Shown here piece by piece: positions 1 through 7,475 of a stretch of 11,454 nucleotides of DNA. The DNA lies in assembly GCA_004380135.1 (NCBI GenBank), contig QXCR01000383.1:1-11454 (forward strand), written 5' to 3'. The notes below the pieces were generated by a model. The model was not told the DNA's origin, did not search any database, and was given only the letters and a program-made list of their open reading frames with translations. Made by a program: the position numbers and the translations under genes. This DNA is from Stemphylium vesicarium (lineage: Eukaryota; Ascomycota; Dothideomycetes; Pleosporales; Pleosporaceae). The number at the start of each line of letters is the position of its first letter. The stretch's first letter is position 1.

Positions 1-254
1 GAGTGTGGGCGTTCGTTCGGCGTGGCCATGACTTGTGCCGTGAGCTGGTTTACCAGCTCCATCAGGGCGGTAGTCTGCCTTGCCTGAGCCCTAAGCTGAC
101 GCTTAAGATCTCTGACTGACTCTGTCTGGGCATTGTCGTCATCCTCAGACTCAGAGTTCTCGAGCATTTCGTCGTCGGCGGGCGGGTAGGTCTCACTAGG
201 ACCGGGCACCGCGGCTGGCGTGGCCGGTGCGTGTCTTCCATTGGCTGCTGACAT
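1..254 (-). CDS. N-terminal part of a retrotransposon gag-like protein (partial, runs off window)
   Basis: An uninterrupted frame of 84 codons plus two bases starts at the ATG at 254-252 and is still open at base 1. It follows an LTR and a short leader, the position expected of gag. Residues 1-28 are rich in Ala and Pro; residues 29-46 form an acidic, Ser/Glu/Asp-rich stretch (ENSESEDDD at 32-40); residues 47-76 look like an amphipathic coiled coil beginning VRDLKRQLRAQ. Such a disordered start followed by a coiled coil is common in fungal retrotransposon Gag proteins; the capsid domain would lie outside the window. Composition is normal, with CA and TG abundant and no stop codons, unlike everything between the two LTRs. 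A longer overlapping minus-strand frame from 325 lacks an ATG and is probably a shadow. Family assignment is inference from position, not homology. Confidence 0.6.
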   Translation of the reverse strand, partial: MSAANGRHAPATPAAVPGPSETYPPADDEMLENSESEDDDNAQTESVRDLKRQLRAQARQTTALMELVNQLTAQVMATPNERPH

Positions 255-327
255 AATGGCTCTTCTTGATCTTTTCGAAGCGTTCCAGTTGGTGAATACC
301 TTCCACAGAGTCCGTGGGTGGTCAAAG

Positions 328-812
328 TGTTATACAGGGTTCGGCGATACTTCTCTGGTCCTGGTCCGTACTAAGGCAGGTGAGGTATTGTATGGCGGTA
401 GGCCCGTAGAGTTGTCTAGCGACTGAGTGGGATAGTAGGTATTCGGGTAAAGACAATTCAATTCTATATAAGCGATAGAATAACTAGTTGGCAATCTAGG
501 TAAGAGATGTAACTATAAGAGTTAACTATAACGAGAGAAATAATAAAACCTTTCTATCCTTATATCCTTATCGCTGAGTCTATTGCTATCCCGTCCATCC
601 CTCGGGTGCGTCCTTCCGTGGGATGGTTGTGATGGTGGTCCATCCCTTCGCTGCCTGCCATCCCTGTCTTGGCGGGATGGTCATCCTTGGCGGGATGGCA
701 CATCACGTGACCTGCGCGCCCCGCGCTGATCATTAACCTTCGGCTTGTGCGACTGTTGGTGCCAACATCGCATCCTTCGACCGGGAGAGGCCTTTGCTTG
801 TTACCTGTAACA
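328..812 (-). repeat. Long terminal repeat, left copy (about 485 bp)
   Basis: The LTR runs on the minus strand from 812 (TGTTAC...) to about 328 (...GTATAACA), giving TG...CA ends with a 5-bp terminal inversion. The 5' end is secure, because bases 703-812 align with the start of the right LTR at 11159. The 3' end is chosen only from the TATAACA ending before gag and could be wrong. The stretch corresponding to U3 includes a CACGTG palindrome near 706 and repeated GGGATGG words (about 590-700). The segment near 520-600 matches the right copy except for C-to-T and G-to-A changes. An AT-rich stretch at 455-560 with TATATA-like sequence could hold the promoter core, but I cannot show that. Confidence 0.65.
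590..700. repeat. GGGATGG/CCATCCC-rich block inside the left LTR
   Basis: The heptamer GGGATGG or its complement CCATCCC occurs several times here, including CTTGGCGGGATGG repeated at about 668-680 and 687-699. The matching part of the right LTR (about 11285-11390) has lost this word and instead repeats GTGATGGCA. Repeated words in U3 are often enhancer-like sites or replication-slippage products; nothing here distinguishes the two. Confidence 0.6.
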
Positions 813-1098
813 TAAGCTATTTATATATCTCTAAATTCTTACCTTTATAAGTATTAATTATAACTCTAATTTAAGAATATTACTTAGAGTTTATAACTAC
901 TAAGGCTTATTACTAAGAAGTAGTAGTAATAGAGTATGTAGCTAGATATTAAGCGCTATTATAACTTATTTTAAGTTAAATAGAACTAATTTAGCGCCTT
1001 AAAACTTACTTTAGATATTACTAAAAGTAATTACTATATTATAGGTGCGTATAAAGTATAGTAAGAACTTAAGCTTTATAATATAGGTAATTTAGTTA
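813..1098 (-). pseudogene. P4 transposase, 3' fragment (left of the P1 insertion)
   Basis: Read on the minus strand from 1098, this continues the frame that stops at 2966 on the other side of P1. It aligns codon by codon with the equivalent part of P1's transposase: FLLYFIRTY corresponds to FLLCFITAY in P1, and VLFNLK to VLFNLE. A further match near the left end (SNILKLEL) corresponds to SNTLELGS in P1. Only TAA/TAG codons interrupt it. It ends at 813, where the left LTR begins, so the last roughly 100 codons, including any zinc knuckle, are absent from the window. Almost all CA and TG dinucleotides are gone. The assignment rests on the alignment with P1. Confidence 0.75.
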
Positions 1099-1100
1099 TA

Positions 1101-1165
1101 ACGTAGGTCACAAGCGAGTGGAACCTTCAAGCGAGTGGAACCTTTTTGCCAAGACCCAACCAAAC
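1101..1165 (+). repeat. P1 left terminal inverted repeat
   Basis: It is built from a 10-bp tip ACGTAGGTCA (1101-1110), two perfect tandem copies of CAAGCGAGTGGAACCTT (1111-1127, 1128-1144), then a T-run and the start of a less structured part ending at 1165. The only mismatch with the right repeat is at 1157. The unit is probably a transposase-binding site, by analogy with subterminal repeats of other pogo-like elements. Confidence 0.92.
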
Positions 1166-1181
1166 TTGAAGCCTACCTGTA

Positions 1182-2810
1182 ATGTCTCAACGCAATAATG
1201 TTAAAAAGACCTCAAACGAAAGAAATATACAGCTTGCCTTATAGGCTATCTAACAAGACGCGACATTTAAGCCGCGACGCGCTGCAGCTACCTACAACGT
1301 CTCTGAAAGCACACTACGAAGACGACTCGCTGGAACGCCCTATCGACGCGATTGTGAGCCTAAATCAATAGCTCTTCGAGGATCTGAAGAGGTAGCGATT
1401 ATTAGGTATATTCTTAAGCTAATAGAGTAAGGATATCTGCCTAGGCTTACTAACGTTAAAGAGATAGCTAATTCTTTACTTAAGATTCGCAATTAGAAGC
1501 TAGTTAGTAAGAGGTAGGCTATAAATTTTATAAAGCGTCGCCCTAAGCTTAAAGTTAAGTTTAATTAAAAGTACGACTATAGTAGAGCCCTCTGCGAGAA
1601 TCCTAAGGTTATATAAGGCTAGTTCCGCCTAGTATAGAATACGAAGGCTAAGTATGGCATCTAGAACAAAGATATATACAACTTTAATAAGACTAGCTTT
1701 ATAATAGGCGTGATATTAACTAGCGCAGTAGTTATAGTAGTAGACTATTAAGGATAGCTAAAGATAGTATAGTAGGGTAACTAGGAGTAGGTTACAGCTA
1801 TCTAGGGTATAAATGTAATAGAGTAGGTAATTCTACCCTTTATTATCTTCTAAGGTAAGTACTACCTCTCCGCCTAGTATAAAGAAAAGAGCCTATCTTA
1901 AGACTAGGTAATTATAGTCTCTAAGAACGGCTAGACAATAAATAAGCTTAGTATTAAGTAGCTAGAGCACTTTAATAGGTATATAAAGAGGAGGGTTATT
2001 AGTAGCTACCGCCTGCTAGTTCTCGACGGTCACGAGAGCCATAGCTCGATCGATTTCCACCAGCTCTGCGAGAAGAAGAAGATTATCACCCTCTATATGC
2101 CTCCACACTCCTCGCACCTACTACAGCCGCTTAACGTTAGCTATTTTACGCCGCTAAAGAAGGCGTATGGGTGCCAAGCCGAGAAGCTAATGCGCAATAA
2201 GATCACCCACATTACGAAAATAGAGTTCTTACTATGCTTTATTACCGCCTATAAGGCCTCTATTATAAGGAGTAATATCCTAGGAGGCTTTTAAGGCGCT
2301 AGCTTAGTTCTATTTAATCTAGAGGCTATTATATTAACGCTTAACGTCTGCCTACGTACTCCACTGTTACCTACCGTTAAGGACGGTCCCTAGTAGTCGC
2401 AAACCCTAAGTAATACCCTAGAACTAGGGTCTTAAACGAAGCTAGTTCTCGAGAGGTTTCAGAGGCATGTAGATAGCTCGCCTACTTTAATAGTTGAGGC
2501 GGTGAAAAGCCTCTCTAAAGGCGCAGAGATGATGGCGCATACTTTAGTGTTGTCGCAAAAGCGTATCGCTGAGCTTAAAGTAGCTAACGAGGCCGCCACG
2601 CGACGTAAATTGTATAAAAGAAAGTGAGTATAGAAGGAGGGGACCCTTATAGTAGAGGAAGGTCTTCGACTAACAACTCTAAAGGAGTTTGGGGCGCGCA
2701 GCGATGGGAAGAAGGCAAAGAAGAAGGCGCGCGTTGAAGTAGGCGAATCGTCTCAAAGACGCTGTGGACGCTGCGGCGAGGTAGGACACAACTCGCGCAC
2801 ATGTACGTAG
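1182..2810 (+). pseudogene. P1 DDE transposase, RIP-inactivated (543 codons, no frameshift)
   Basis: One frame from ATG 1182 to TAG 2808-2810 keeps register throughout and is broken by roughly 30 in-frame stops, all TAA or TAG except one TGA at 2625. Domains in order: helix-turn-helix around residues 31-51 (PRRAAATYNV, STLRRRLAG); catalytic domain with positions 169, 282 and 318; basic region near 505-520; CX2CX4HX4C zinc knuckle at Cys528, Cys531, His536, Cys541. The 35-residue gap between the second and third catalytic positions gives DD35D, as in the Fot1/pogo group. The second Asp survives in VLDGHESH, but positions 169 (NFNKTSF) and 318 (QPLNV) are Asn, changes explained by TpG-to-TpA mutation. 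Its normal role would be cut-and-paste transposition by binding the terminal repeats. A stop-free piece of this frame at 2097-2294 is not a separate gene. The copy cannot be active. Confidence 0.93.
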
Positions 2811-2898
2811 GATGTAGTAGATATTTCTAAATAAATTAGGCTACTACGAATATTAATTACTGTTCTTAACGGTGCTGCATAGTAGTGCGTAGTTGCAG

Positions 2899-2963
2899 GT
2901 TTGGTTAGGTCTTGGCAAAAAGGTTCCACTCGCTTGAAGGTTCCACTCGCTTGTGACCTACGT
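2899..2963 (-). repeat. P1 right terminal inverted repeat
   Basis: This is the inverted copy of 1101-1165. Read from 2963 leftwards it has the same 10-bp tip, the same two 17-bp units (2953-2937, 2936-2920) and the T-run. It still contains several CA and TG dinucleotides. Confidence 0.92.
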
Positions 2964-2965
2964 TA

Positions 2966-3955
2966 TATAAGATTCTTAGCTTAATAGCTATATATTATTT
3001 TTAAAGGTAAGAAATACTCTATATTAAGAGGCTATAGGAGGTATAATAAGTATAGAGGTATATAGATAGTAATAATCTTATTCTTCTTATATTATTCTTA
3101 GAAAGTAAGTAAGTTAAAGCTCTTATAGCTATTAATTATAAGTAATTAGTAGCTACTAACTACTCTCTTTTTTATATACTTATTAAAGTATTTTAACTAT
3201 TATAGGCTAAGCTTATTTATTATTTAGCTATTCTTAGATATTATAATAATCTAATTATAAGATAGATCTCTCTTCTTATATTAAGTAAAGAGGTAATAGT
3301 AGCTTTTAAAGATAATAAAGAGTAGAATAGCTTACTCTATTATATTAATACTCTAGATAACTATTATCTACTCTCTATTATCTTACTATACTACCTTTAG
3401 CTATCCTTATCTCTCTAAAGCTATAATAATTAAACTAGTAAATATCTAGCCTATTATAAAGCTAGCCTTATTAAAGTTAAATATATCTTTATCTAGAATA
3501 CTATACTTAGCTTTAATATTAGCTATTAGGCTAAACTAGTCTTATATAATCTTAGAATTCTTATAGAGAGCTCTCTTATAGTTATATTTATAATTAAACT
3601 TTATTATAAGCTTAGGGCGGCCTTTAATAAACGTACTAGGCTAGTTTAAGCTAACTTAGCCTATATTACGCTCTACGCGTAAAGAATTAGCTATATTAGC
3701 TATAGCTATAAGCCTAGAAGGAAATTCTTAGGTAACTAGCTTAAGTATATGCTTAATAACTACGTCTATTCTATTCTTAGTTAGATTCTTTAATTTAGGC
3801 TAGTAATCTACTTATAGAGTCTATCTTACGCGTTAGTAGTTTAGTATTAATTAAGTAATATTATAGATAGCTATAGCGCGTTACTAAGAGAGTATTATAT
3901 TTTATTTAAGAGTTTAAAGGGTAGTCTATATTTAATATTTATAAGAAGATTTTAT
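2966..3955 (-). pseudogene. P4 transposase, 5' fragment (330 codons), RIP-inactivated
   Basis: The frame begins on the minus strand at 3955 with ATA, probably a mutated ATG, and stays in register for 330 codons to the P1 insertion. The helix-turn-helix falls around codons 24-45 (RAIAIYNIT); the catalytic positions are codons 162 (NFNKASF), 275 (INSYKS) and 311 (PLNIEYF). All three are Asn where Asp is expected, so the whole DD35D triad is lost. Other recognisable family motifs are FIKGRPKL and FFIIFK-like segments on either side of the first catalytic motif. Interruptions are TAA and TAG only. The gene resembles P1 more than P2/P3 in several stretches but has its own terminal repeat. The start codon is inferred from alignment and spacing to the helix-turn-helix. 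Confidence 0.85.
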
Positions 3956-4013
3956 CTAGCGTTATTATTAAGGTATTACGTAGGAAGGTAGAGTTTAGTG
4001 GGGGCTTAGTAAA

Positions 4014-4057
4014 AGTGATCCACGAGCCCGGGTGATCCACGAGCCCGTGAGGTACGT
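4014..4057 (-). repeat. P4 5' terminus with two 17-bp tandem units
   Basis: Read from 4057 leftwards: tip ACGTACCTCA (4057-4048), unit CGGGCTCGTGGATCACC (4047-4031), unit CGGGCTCGTGGATCACT (4030-4014), then a T-run. The partner terminus is not in the window. The sequence is GC-rich and unmutated amid AT-rich surroundings. Confidence 0.88.
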
Positions 4058-4258
4058 TATAATAATTATAATAAGTTTAAAACTTAGCTACTCTAAGTTA
4101 ATAGATACCTCTATATTAAAGAAAATAGAATTAATAATAATAATAAGATTATATAGGCTATTACCTTCTTTTATAGTAATACTAAGAAGTAGGCTAACTC
4201 TATCTTGTACTAATATATAAATAATAATTTTAATAACTAAGATAATATAACTCTTAAT
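4058..4258 (+). pseudogene. Gag (capsid)-like remnant of the gypsy element
   Basis: In the frame that continues directly into the reverse transcriptase leader, this 67-codon stretch reads like the start of a fungal gypsy Gag capsid: KFKT followed by VNRYLYIKENRI and then KII-AITFFYSNTKK-AN, matching the usual pattern of a long helix, a flexible link and a 'LRG...W' helix. It is interrupted by TAG/TAA codons and begins exactly at the P4 terminus, so the N-terminal part of Gag is missing here. The assignment is by pattern only. If right, most of gag, the protease and the start of pol are deleted between this piece and the next. A plus-strand frame of 62 codons at 4032-4220 overlaps this region and the P4 terminus in a different register and is fortuitous. 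Confidence 0.5.
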
Positions 4259-4564
4259 ATTTTAAAAGAGTATAAAGAATTTAAGTATTTTTTTATAAAA
4301 GTAGTAGATAATAAAGCTTTATTAAAGTACTAATTCTAGAACTATAAGATTATTCTAGAAGAAAAAAAGACTTTACTTTTTAGTCTAATATATTAATTAT
4401 TAAAGATAGAACTTAAAATACTAAGAAAGTAAATAAATAAAGACTTAAAGAAGAGCTATATTAGACTCTCTAATTTATTAGTAGAATTTCTTATATTCTT
4501 TATACTAAAGAAGAAGGGACTACTAAGAATGTATATTAACTATTATAAGCTTAATAATATTATA
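4259..4564 (+). pseudogene. Ty3/gypsy reverse transcriptase, N-terminal part (before P2)
   Basis: This 102-codon frame contains the leader and first motifs of a Ty3/gypsy reverse transcriptase: EYKEF at the start, YKIILEEKKT (the 'DHxI' region), LRK and LKKSYIRLSN (the 'GYIRPSxSP' motif), FFILKKKGLLRMYINYYKLNNI (the 'FVxKKDGxxRxCVDYRxLN' motif, shown here in two overlapping reads of at most 20 residues: FFILKKKGLL and RMYINYYKLNNI). The enzyme copies element RNA into DNA. TAA/TAG replace Gln and Trp codons, and the conserved Asp of VDYR is Asn. The frame stops at 4564 where P2 begins and resumes at 6416 without loss of register. Confidence 0.85.
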
Positions 4565-4643
4565 ACGTAAAGCACCACCGAGCCGGCCACACCACCGAGC
4601 TGGCCACTTTTTCTTAGCACCGCGAACACCACGTATAAATAGC
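4565..4643 (+). repeat. P2 left terminal inverted repeat
   Basis: Tip ACGTAAAGCA (4565-4574), unit CCACCGAGCCGGCCACA (4575-4591), unit CCACCGAGCTGGCCACT (4592-4608), a T-run, then CACCGCGAACACCACG up to about 4643. The match with 6334-6413 contains a few C/T and G/A differences and one single-base gap. Confidence 0.9.
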
Positions 4644-4644
4644 G

Positions 4645-6330
4645 ATATAATTATAACGTATAATAATTTTAGATTAATAAGGAAGTAGAATTAAACTTAC
4701 CTTTTAGACTAATACTTTATATTAATTTTAGACCCTATAACGCGCTACTACTACTTTTAGCGTATAATATTAGTAGCTCTCTAACTAACTCCGCGAAATC
4801 TAATTTTAACGTAAAGTACTACTAAATAGCTAAAAGCTCTCTATAATAGAAGAGTAAATAGTTATATAATATATCTTTAAGCTTAATTTGCGAGAGTTTA
4901 CTCTCTAGTTATAAGAGGTAGTAGATATCATAGATAAACTACTAGCTATACGTAGTAGAATACCTATTAGTAAAAACTAAGTAGAGCCCTTTATTTAGCG
5001 TATAGAGGAGCTTAAGATAGCCTTTAACTAAGTAAAGGATTACTAGAGAATACTTTAGAAGAATCTAGAGATTATTAGCGTCTAGTTTAAACTTATAGAA
5101 GAGATAAAAGTTAAATATAGAGTTTTTAATAATAATATCTATAACTTTAATAAGATAGGCTTCTAAATAAGTATTATTAGCTTAATAAAAATAATTATAG
5201 ATTTAGAATATTATATAAGATTAAATCTTATCTAGCTAAGTAATAAAAAGTAAGTTATAATAATCTAGAGTATTTATACTATAAGTTATACTATCTTACT
5301 CTTTATTATCTATAAAGGGCGTATTTATATCTCTACTTAGTATAAGGAGAAGAATATACTATATAACTAGAAGCTCTCTATATTAGAGAATAGATAAATA
5401 AATAATTAGCTTAGCCTTAAGTAGTTAAAGGACTTTAATTAGTATATAAAGTCGCGTTAGAAGAGATTATATAGACTACTTATCTTAGATAGCTATAAAA
5501 ACTATCTTAACTAGAATTTTAAGGACTTCTACTTTATATAGAAGATTCTAATTCTTTATATACTTACTTACTTATTATATATACTTTAGCTACTTAACGT
5601 AGTATATTTCTTACTATTAAAACTAAAGTACTTCTAACGCGTATAAGACTTAGTATTATAATACGTCTTTTATATTAATAAAGAAGGCTTCTTTTTAGCC
5701 TTTAAAGATATATTTTTTAATATATTTATCTATAAGAATTATAAGAAGGCCTTTAAAATAGTAGTATTAGTTTCTATTAATATATAAAGAGTTCTTAATT
5801 ACCTTAAAGTCTAGCTTTATACGCTACTACTTATAGCCTTACTAAAATCGCCTTAGTAGTCTTAAATACTAAGTAATATATATAAATTTAGCTTATAAGT
5901 AAGGCTTATAAGTAATACTATTATATAATTACTAGAAGAAGCTAGAGGAGGCTTCTTAAAGCTTATTAAAGGAGCTAAGAAGATACTATATTAAAACGCT
6001 ATATAAGCTGCTCGCATCTATAAGCTTAAAGAGTAATTAGTAGCAATAACTAAGCGTAAAGCTTAGAAGAAAAAGCAGGTCTAGCACGGCAGCACGATAG
6101 AGTATAGTGTAGTAGCATTATCTATAGCTAAAAGTATAGCTATAGATAGTATAGTATTAAAAAGAGCACGTAGTAGTAATAATTAAGAAAGAGCCTAATT
6201 AGCTTAATAGTGCTATAGTAACTATAGTAAGACTAGATATAACGCCTATACGTACTAAAATAATATAGAAGAAGATTCTAAATCTATTATAAGTGTATTG
6301 TACGTAAAATCTATAGATAATATTAAGTAA
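4645..6330 (+). pseudogene. P2 DDE transposase, RIP-inactivated (562 codons, in register)
   Basis: The start is inferred at ATA 4645-4647, because P3 has ATG at the same place; the frame ends at TAA 6328-6330 and is a whole number of codons. The helix-turn-helix lies in roughly codons 30-50 (RATTTFSV followed by LREI). Catalytic positions are codons 169 (YNFNK, Asp to Asn), 282 (LDSYK, Asp kept) and 318 (LLNVVYF, Asp to Asn), spacing DD35D. Near the C terminus a CX2CX4HX4C knuckle is still traceable at codons 524, 527, 532 and 537, but all four ligands read Tyr (TGT, CAT and TGC turned to TAT or TAC), so it could not bind zinc. Dozens of TAA/TAG codons interrupt the frame. The original product would have moved P2-family elements by cut and paste. 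Confidence 0.9.
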
Positions 6331-6333
6331 TTA

Positions 6334-6413
6334 GCTATTTCGTATATGGTGTTCGCGATACTAAGAAAAAGTGGCTGGCTCGGTGGTGTGGCCGGCTCGG
6401 TGGTGCTTTACGT
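6334..6413 (-). repeat. P2 right terminal inverted repeat
   Basis: Read from 6413 leftwards: tip ACGTAAAGCA, unit 6403-6387, unit 6386-6370 (one base differs from the left copy), T-run, then GCGAACACCA. It is followed at 6414 by the TA duplication. Confidence 0.9.
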
Positions 6414-6415
6414 TA

Positions 6416-7050
6416 GTAAAGAATAAATACTTATTACTAAGTATTATAAAACTTTAGAATTAATTATCTTAAGTAGGAATTTTCATAGTAATAAATCTAT
6501 AAGATAAATACTATCTCATTAGAAAAAAAAAATTAGAAAATAGTATTCTAAATAAGATATAGATATTATAAATATACTATTATAGTTTCTATACCTATAA
6601 ACGCCCTAGTAATATTTTAAGACCATATTAATAATATATTAAGAGCTTACTTAGATATTTTTATTATTATATACTTAGATAATATTTCTATTAACTCTAA
6701 AAATAAAAAAATATATTAAATATATCTATATAGTACTAAGGTGCTTAGGCTATTTTAATTTATAATTTAAGCTAAAGAAATAGAAATTCTATAAAGAAGA
6801 GATTACTTTCTTAGAATATATTAAAGAAGCTAATAGAGTAGATATAAGTAAAAAAATTATTAAAGTAGTTAAGAAATAAATACTACTAAAGATAGTTAAG
6901 GAAATATAATTCTTTTTAGAATTCTTAAATTTTAATTAAGAATTTATTAATAATTACTTTAAGATTACTATTCTATTAATAAAACTTATAAGAAAAGATA
7001 TACTATTTATATAGAGTAAGAGAGTAGAAGATACCTTTTAGATATTTAAA
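6416..7050 (+). pseudogene. Ty3/gypsy reverse transcriptase, catalytic part (after P2)
   Basis: The frame resumes the motif broken at 4564 (LNNI then VKNKYLLL, the 'LNxxTxKxxYPLP' motif), followed by FIVINL, IRYRYYKY, NALVIF and the catalytic box YLDN at 6672-6683, where the family has YxDD. The second box Asp has become Asn (GAT to AAT, TpG to TpA), and the palm motif FIVINL has also lost its Asp, so the enzyme is dead. Downstream come VLRCLGYFNL, FYKEEITFLEYI and KIVKEI-FFLEFLNF, the thumb and connection region. One-base shifts occur near the A-runs at about 6525 and 6710, the rest being nonsense changes. Confidence 0.88.
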
Positions 7051-7475
7051 AAATATAAGTATAATACTACTATACTTTTATATATTCTAATTAGAATAGC
7101 CTCTACGCTTTAAGACTAACTTATTAGATTTTATATAAGAAAAATAAACTTACTAACTTTATAAAGGCTAATAGTATTCTATTACTTATTATTTACGTAA
7201 ACTTTTAAAATTAGAAGAGAACTATAATATTTATAATAAGAAGTTATTAGTTATTATTATATATCTAAAATATTAGAGAGTATAAGCTAGGAGTTACTTA
7301 GAACTTATAATATTCTTAGATTATAAAAACTTAGTTATATTAATAACTATTAAAGTATTAAATAAATAATAATTTAAATAATTATAGAAATTAGAATAAT
7401 ATAAGTTTAAAATTACATTTACGCTAAAAAAAGATAATAGTAGAGCTGACGCCTTTAGTTATAAATATAATGTTA
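7051..7475 (+). pseudogene. Ty3/gypsy RNase H domain remnant
   Basis: From about 7199 the frame gives KLLKLEENYNIYNKKLL, then YLEL, FLDYKNL and, at 7445-7459, ADAFS. These correspond to the RNase H signatures 'KLxxxExNYxxxxKELLA', 'TDHKNL' and 'ADALSR' of gypsy pol proteins. The domain would degrade the RNA strand during reverse transcription. The reading frame changes once relative to the reverse transcriptase, somewhere between 6800 and 7199. The front part (7051-7195) is less clear. Confidence 0.8.

Larger units (their letters stand above)
1..812 (-). mobile_element. 5' end of an LTR retrotransposon, minus strand (LTR, leader and start of gag)
   Basis: The element reads from 812 leftwards: LTR (about 812-328), a short leader (327-255) and the start of gag (254-1), then it leaves the window. 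The LTR begins TGTTAC on the minus strand, and a related LTR starts at 11159 on the plus strand. The point of insertion is the coding sequence of the pogo-type element P4, whose reading frame runs up to 813. The five bases next to the LTR (813-817, TAAGC) are the probable target duplication, but the other copy lies outside the window. Whether the element is Ty1/copia or Ty3/gypsy cannot be told, because pol is not included. I found no convincing primer-binding site. Confidence 0.75.
1101..2963 (+). mobile_element. P1: complete pogo/Fot1-type DNA transposon (1863 bp), inserted in P4
   Basis: The element is bounded by TA at 1099-1100 and 2964-2965, the TA target duplication typical of the Tc1-mariner superfamily. 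It has 65-bp terminal inverted repeats (1101-1165 and 2899-2963) with a single mismatch, and encloses one 543-codon transposase frame. Size and layout fit the Fot1/pogo group. The insertion is in the coding region of P4, and removing P1 plus one TA restores P4's frame. RIP-like damage is uneven: severe from about 1375 to 2005 and slight at both ends and in 2010-2300. Confidence 0.9.
813..4057 (-). mobile_element. P4: pogo/Fot1-type (Tc1-mariner superfamily) DNA transposon, split by P1 and truncated by the left LTR element
   Basis: The 5' terminus is at 4057 (minus-strand ACGTACCTCA) next to a TA at 4058-4059. The element is read leftwards and interrupted at 2963-1101 by P1. It resumes at 1100-813 and stops where the left LTR element was inserted. 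Its 3' terminus, which should be several hundred bases further on, is outside the window. About 1.38 kb of P4 remains, compared with about 1.85 kb for the complete neighbours. It lies in a gag-like part of the gypsy element. The interior is heavily mutated in the RIP manner, while the terminal 44 bp are GC-rich and intact. Confidence 0.8.
4565..6413 (+). mobile_element. P2: complete pogo/Fot1-type DNA transposon (1849 bp), inserted in the gypsy reverse transcriptase
   Basis: TA duplications lie at 4563-4564 and 6414-6415. Inverted repeats of about 80 bp (4565-4643 and 6334-6413) enclose a 562-codon transposase frame. It belongs to the same family as P3 (9258-11088), which lies in the opposite orientation. 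The inner part is almost free of CA and TG, while the first and last roughly 60 bp keep them. Where P2 and P3 differ near the 5' end, P2 mostly carries TA where P3 has CA or TG, so P2 is the more heavily mutated copy. Confidence 0.9.

Noticed and set aside
62..325. 87-codon minus-strand open frame
   Set aside because: Its first codon is TTG, not ATG, and it overlaps the better gag frame starting at 254 in another register; treated as a shadow.
220..426. 68-codon plus-strand open frame
   Set aside because: It runs antisense across the gag start, leader and LTR and shows no recognisable domain.
1111..1144. Tandem 17-bp units as a CRISPR-like or minisatellite array
   Set aside because: Only two copies without spacers, mirrored at the other end of the element; they are part of terminal inverted repeats.
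2097..2294. 65-codon plus-strand open frame as a separate small gene
   Set aside because: It is in register with the P1 transposase and is merely a stop-free stretch of that pseudogene (motif MPPHSSHLLQPL).
4032..4220. 62-codon plus-strand open frame
   Set aside because: It begins in the P4 terminal repeat and crosses the insertion boundary, out of register with the gypsy frame; fortuitous.
4645..4830. Frameshift in the helix-turn-helix region of P2
   Set aside because: An alternative frame looked plausible (AYNIS), but the frame from 4645 gives a better helix-turn-helix and stays in register to the end, so no shift is needed.
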